DNA of 64,000 bases from Hypomesus transpacificus (lineage: Eukaryota > Chordata > Actinopteri > Osmeriformes > Osmeridae). Below, in pieces: positions 61,060 to 64,000 of this stretch. The notes beneath the pieces were generated by a model, which saw nothing but the letters and a program-made list of their open reading frames with translations, was not told the origin of the DNA and did not search any database. The DNA lies in assembly GCF_021917145.1 (NCBI RefSeq), contig NC_061077.1, forward strand, positions 12,214,121-12,278,120. Direction: 5' to 3'. The translations under genes were made by a program, and so were the position numbers. Within the stretch, counting starts at the first letter, position 1. Each line of letters begins with the position of its first letter.

Positions 61060-62253
61060 GTATATATATATGAATATATATATATATGTATATATATATA
61101 CATATATATGTCTAAAATGTGACATTTTATATATATACATTTAATACATATTTGGTACCCAGTACAATAATGATCCAACAAAACTATGTAACAGATTATT
61201 ATCATCGTCGTACAGTTCAGGGAGCTTTTTCTGAATTTCTCAAGTACAGGAATGAAAATAAAGATTCAGTTTACCAGTACACAAGGCAGTAACATGATAT
61301 AGAAAATATTCCAACTACTAGTCATTATACATATACATATAATACATGTAATAAATATGATCCACATAACAAAGATGGCTTTTGTAAAAGACTTATCCCT
61401 GCTCCGCTGGTCCTGTACTGCAGGTCTGACACACTGTCAGCTGGTTAGATTAAGTCAGAGTTGTTTTAATGTACAGAAAGGATCCACATCTGGAGATAAT
61501 GCATAATTCATCTCCGTACACTAAGTCACAACAGAGGCACTTAATTTGACTGGGACTTGAATCTGAAACTTATTTTGTTTTGTTCTATAATTGAGAACAA
61601 ACTGATCTTTTCAACCAAAGGTTTATAATGTAACTCACATGACTAAATACCACAAGCTCTGATGTAGATCATCTGTTACCTGCATTGATAAGACCTGAAA
61701 GTAGTTATTATCATGTAACTGTGAACAGTACATAGAGATAGCATAACATCTTTGGTGAGTAACATTTTCACAAGAAATGTCTGAATAATTACAATTTAAG
61801 ATACATATTACAATCAACATCACCTTATATAATTTTCTATAATAATGGTCATGTTGTGTCTCATGTTCATCTTTTTAATAAATATATTTTACAATGTTCA
61901 TTGACTTAAGGAATGCATGGATTATCTGTTGCAAATGTCCTGGCTGTCTGGATTCCTGGTTACAACACTTAGTTCAGAACTCTCTTGTGTTTCTTGTGTG
62001 AAGTTAGAAAGTGACACTGTGAAGCCATGAGACTGTAGTTGTTGGTTAAATACACAGATATCTCCCTTTACCCTGATTTTGCTCCAGTTGAGCGTGTGAA
62101 CATGTCTCGTGTCCCACCTGTGAACCATGAATTACGGTATGATTCCATGAGGGACTGGAGTGGTTTGCGATGCATGTGTTTGAAATGCAACACGGTCATT
62201 ATATGGCAGCTTATTGTTTACAACCTCGACACAGTTGAATGTGTTCTAACGTG

Positions 62254-62256
<3 letters not shown>
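61060..62256. other. AT-rich intergenic DNA
   Basis: An AT dinucleotide tract at 61063-61110 follows the MITE. No gene recognised. Confidence 0.5.
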
Positions 62257-62319
<63 letters not shown>

Positions 62320-62342
62320 CCTCTCTCTCTCCCTCTCTCTCT
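62257..62342. repeat. CT microsatellite
   Basis: About 86 bp of (CT)n with a few T or C interruptions. Confidence 0.97.
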
Positions 62343-62671
62343 GCCCTGCACATCCTCACGTGTCTGTTTCTCCACAGTGTTCAGATTCAGCTCTCAGTCT
62401 GGTGCACTGCATCACTTGAGATTGTTTCTCCTTTTCCTGTGCTCTTCACAAGTCGCCATTGTTCTTGGAAACCGGATTCCTCTCCTGGGTATACATGAAT
62501 TCTACCTCAGGCATTCATTTATAAGCCACTTGCTTTGATTTGACTAAGAATTCCCTCCGAATATTAGCTTTAGCTCCCAGTGACTACCACTCCCAGGGAC
62601 TCCCACAGCTGTAACATCCATGTCATCTTCTTGTCTGTTCTCAGTCCAAGCCCAGCTCTGTGCCCCCCCCC

Positions 62672-62673
<2 letters not shown>

Positions 62674-62767
<94 letters not shown>
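62674..62767. repeat. CT microsatellite
   Basis: About 94 bp of nearly perfect (CT)n. Confidence 0.97.
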
Positions 62768-62769
<2 letters not shown>

Positions 62770-63296
62770 CTCTCCCTGAGCCCATGGCTTTGTTGTCTCA
62801 GAGTACTGCCTGCTTGCCACTCTGCTCTATGCATTAGGCACGCAGTCAGCCAGTCCATTACGGCCCTGTCCGCTCCAATCCCATGAGGTAAACAGATTTA
62901 CAGCTCAAGAGGGAGTACAGAAGCTACAGTTCTTCTTTTTGGAGAGAGGGGGGGGCGGTTGGGAGAGATTTGGCGCAGAGTGTAAGTAAGTATCTCAGTC
63001 CACCGGGCATTTCAACAGGAGTCATCTCTTTTGCCAGTGTTTTTGTTTCTTTGCCCCATCTCTGCCAGGTGCTGGGTCTGATCCGTGCGCCGATGTCTGC
63101 TGGGTGTTTCATTGTGTGGTGCTGACACCCAGGCTCCCGCCCTCCCACGGGAGAAAGGCCTTGGAGACAGGTGAGGCTGGATACGGGAGCCCCCGACAAC
63201 GATGACACAGCTGTCCCCTTGTTGTCGAGAGCTTCTTGTGGCGGGAGTCAGTGGAGGCTGTTCTCCAGGGGCAGCTGTGGCGCAGTGTGCGTACGT

Positions 63297-63815
63297 GTCA
63301 TCCACAAGCTGTCCTCGTGTGCGTATGAGTCATCCACAAGCTGTCCTCGTGTGCGTATGAGTCATCCACAAGCTGTCCTCGTGTGTGTACGTGTCATCCA
63401 CAAGCTGTCTACGTGTCATCCACAAGCTGTCCTCATGTGCGTATGAGTCATCCACAAGCTGTCCTCGTGTGCGTATGAGTCATCCACAAGCTGTCCCCGT
63501 GTGCGTATGAGTCATCCACAAGCTGTCCTTGTGTGCGTATGAGTCATCCACAAGCTGTCCTCGTGTGTGTACGTGTCATCCACAAGCTGTCCTCGTGTGA
63601 GTACGTATCATCCACAAGCTGTCCTCGTGTGCGTATGAGTCATCCACAAGCTGTCCTCGTGTGTGTACGTGTCATCCACAAGCTGTCTACGTGTCATCCA
63701 CAAGCTGTCCTCGTGTGTGTACGTGTCATCCACAAGCTGTCCTCGTGTGTGTACGTGTCATCCACAAGCTGTCCTCGTGTGTGTACGTGTCATCCACAAG
63801 CTGTCCTTGTGTGTG
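63297..63815. repeat. 32-bp minisatellite, 17 copies
   Basis: Seventeen occurrences of CATCCACAAGCTGTC at mostly 32-bp spacing. The linkers alternate between CGTGTGCGTATGAGT and CGTGTGTGTACGTGT. Two units (starting 63394 and 63672) are shortened to 22 bp by the same internal deletion, which suggests one mutant unit was copied. It ends about 50 bases beyond the stop codon of the minus-strand exon at 63868. It is not a CRISPR array: there are no unique spacers. Confidence 0.95.
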
Positions 63816-63867
63816 CGTGTGTCTGAGCATGTGCGTGTGTGTCAAATGTCCATCCCTTGGGGATCTG

Positions 63868-64000
63868 TCAGTACAGGCTGTCCTTGGTGGAGGTGTGTGT
63901 GGTGGTGGAGTCGTCGGGGAGGGAGCCCCTTCGCGGGGGCCGTGGCCTGCAGTGCAGCAGGGCTTGGAGCTCCAGAGACACACTGCTGGAGAAGGCTGTG
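63868..64000 (-). CDS. Probable C-terminal exon of an unidentified gene (partial)
   Basis: The minus strand is open from the window edge for 43 codons to the TGA at 63868-63870. It reads TAFSSSVSLELQALLHCRPR followed by PPRRGSLPDDSTTTHTSTKD and SLY. The composition and lack of repeats differ from the adjoining minisatellite, which argues for real coding sequence. I do not recognise the protein. In human Xq28 the neighbour of SSR4 is PDZD4, so a pdzd4-like gene is a candidate on position alone. The upstream exons lie outside the window. Confidence 0.45.
   Translation of the reverse strand, partial: TAFSSSVSLELQALLHCRPRPPRRGSLPDDSTTTHTSTKDSLY

Noticed and set aside
63297-63815. CRISPR-like array of direct repeats
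   Set aside because: Eukaryotic context and no unique spacers; it is a tandem minisatellite.
63171-63826. Repetitive frames with SSTSCPRV / VIHKLSSC peptides
   Set aside because: Direct translation of the 32-bp minisatellite, which cycles through all three frames.

Overview
This is a vertebrate, almost certainly teleost fish, nuclear sequence: multi-exon genes with GT-AG introns, abundant CA/CT microsatellites and minisatellites, a tRNA-derived SINE with a tail common in fish, Tc1-like MITE fragments and a PIF/Harbinger DNA transposon. A 500-base assembly gap (5-504) lies at the left edge. I cannot name the species from sequence alone.

Layout. (1) 858-9786, plus strand: the last 18 coding exons of adenylyl cyclase 6 (adcy6). 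Its introns are loaded with simple repeats, including a 1.3 kb polypyrimidine tract. (2) 15513-21292, plus: complete galnt6, a polypeptide GalNAc-transferase of 622 aa. (3) 22676-27362, plus: complete g6pd, 513 aa. (4) 28919-34499, minus: complete cerk (ceramide kinase), 582 aa, convergent with g6pd. (5) 35334-37255, plus: naa10, head-to-head with cerk. (6) 40370-47113, plus: arhgap4 (F-BAR + RhoGAP), in which I find no exon for the usual SH3 domain. (7) 48075-49097, minus: a six-finger C2H2 zinc-finger gene. (8) 49590-53103: a Harbinger element with inverted ends, a transposase and a Myb/SANT-like accessory gene. Each gene carries one apparent inactivating change. (9) 53646-55358, plus: complete ssr4 (TRAP-delta). 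(10) 55359-63867: gene-poor, repeat-rich DNA. (11) 63868-64000, minus: the probable C-terminal exon of a gene that continues beyond the window.

The genes are unrelated housekeeping and signalling functions, not an operon: cAMP synthesis, mucin-type O-glycosylation, the pentose phosphate pathway, ceramide-1-phosphate synthesis, N-terminal acetylation, Rho GTPase control and ER translocation. g6pd, naa10, arhgap4 and ssr4 all lie in human Xq28. adcy6 and galnt6 lie in human 12q13 and cerk in 22q13, so the window joins several ancestral linkage blocks.

Most long open frames outside these exons come from tandem repeats and were rejected. Exon boundaries were placed by eye from reading frame, splice consensus and remembered family sequence; codon phase was checked across every junction of the main gene models. 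The most notable observations are the missing SH3 of arhgap4, the doubly damaged Harbinger element between two divergent promoters, the giant pyrimidine tract at an adcy6 splice acceptor, and a TGACGTG-type element upstream of ssr4.
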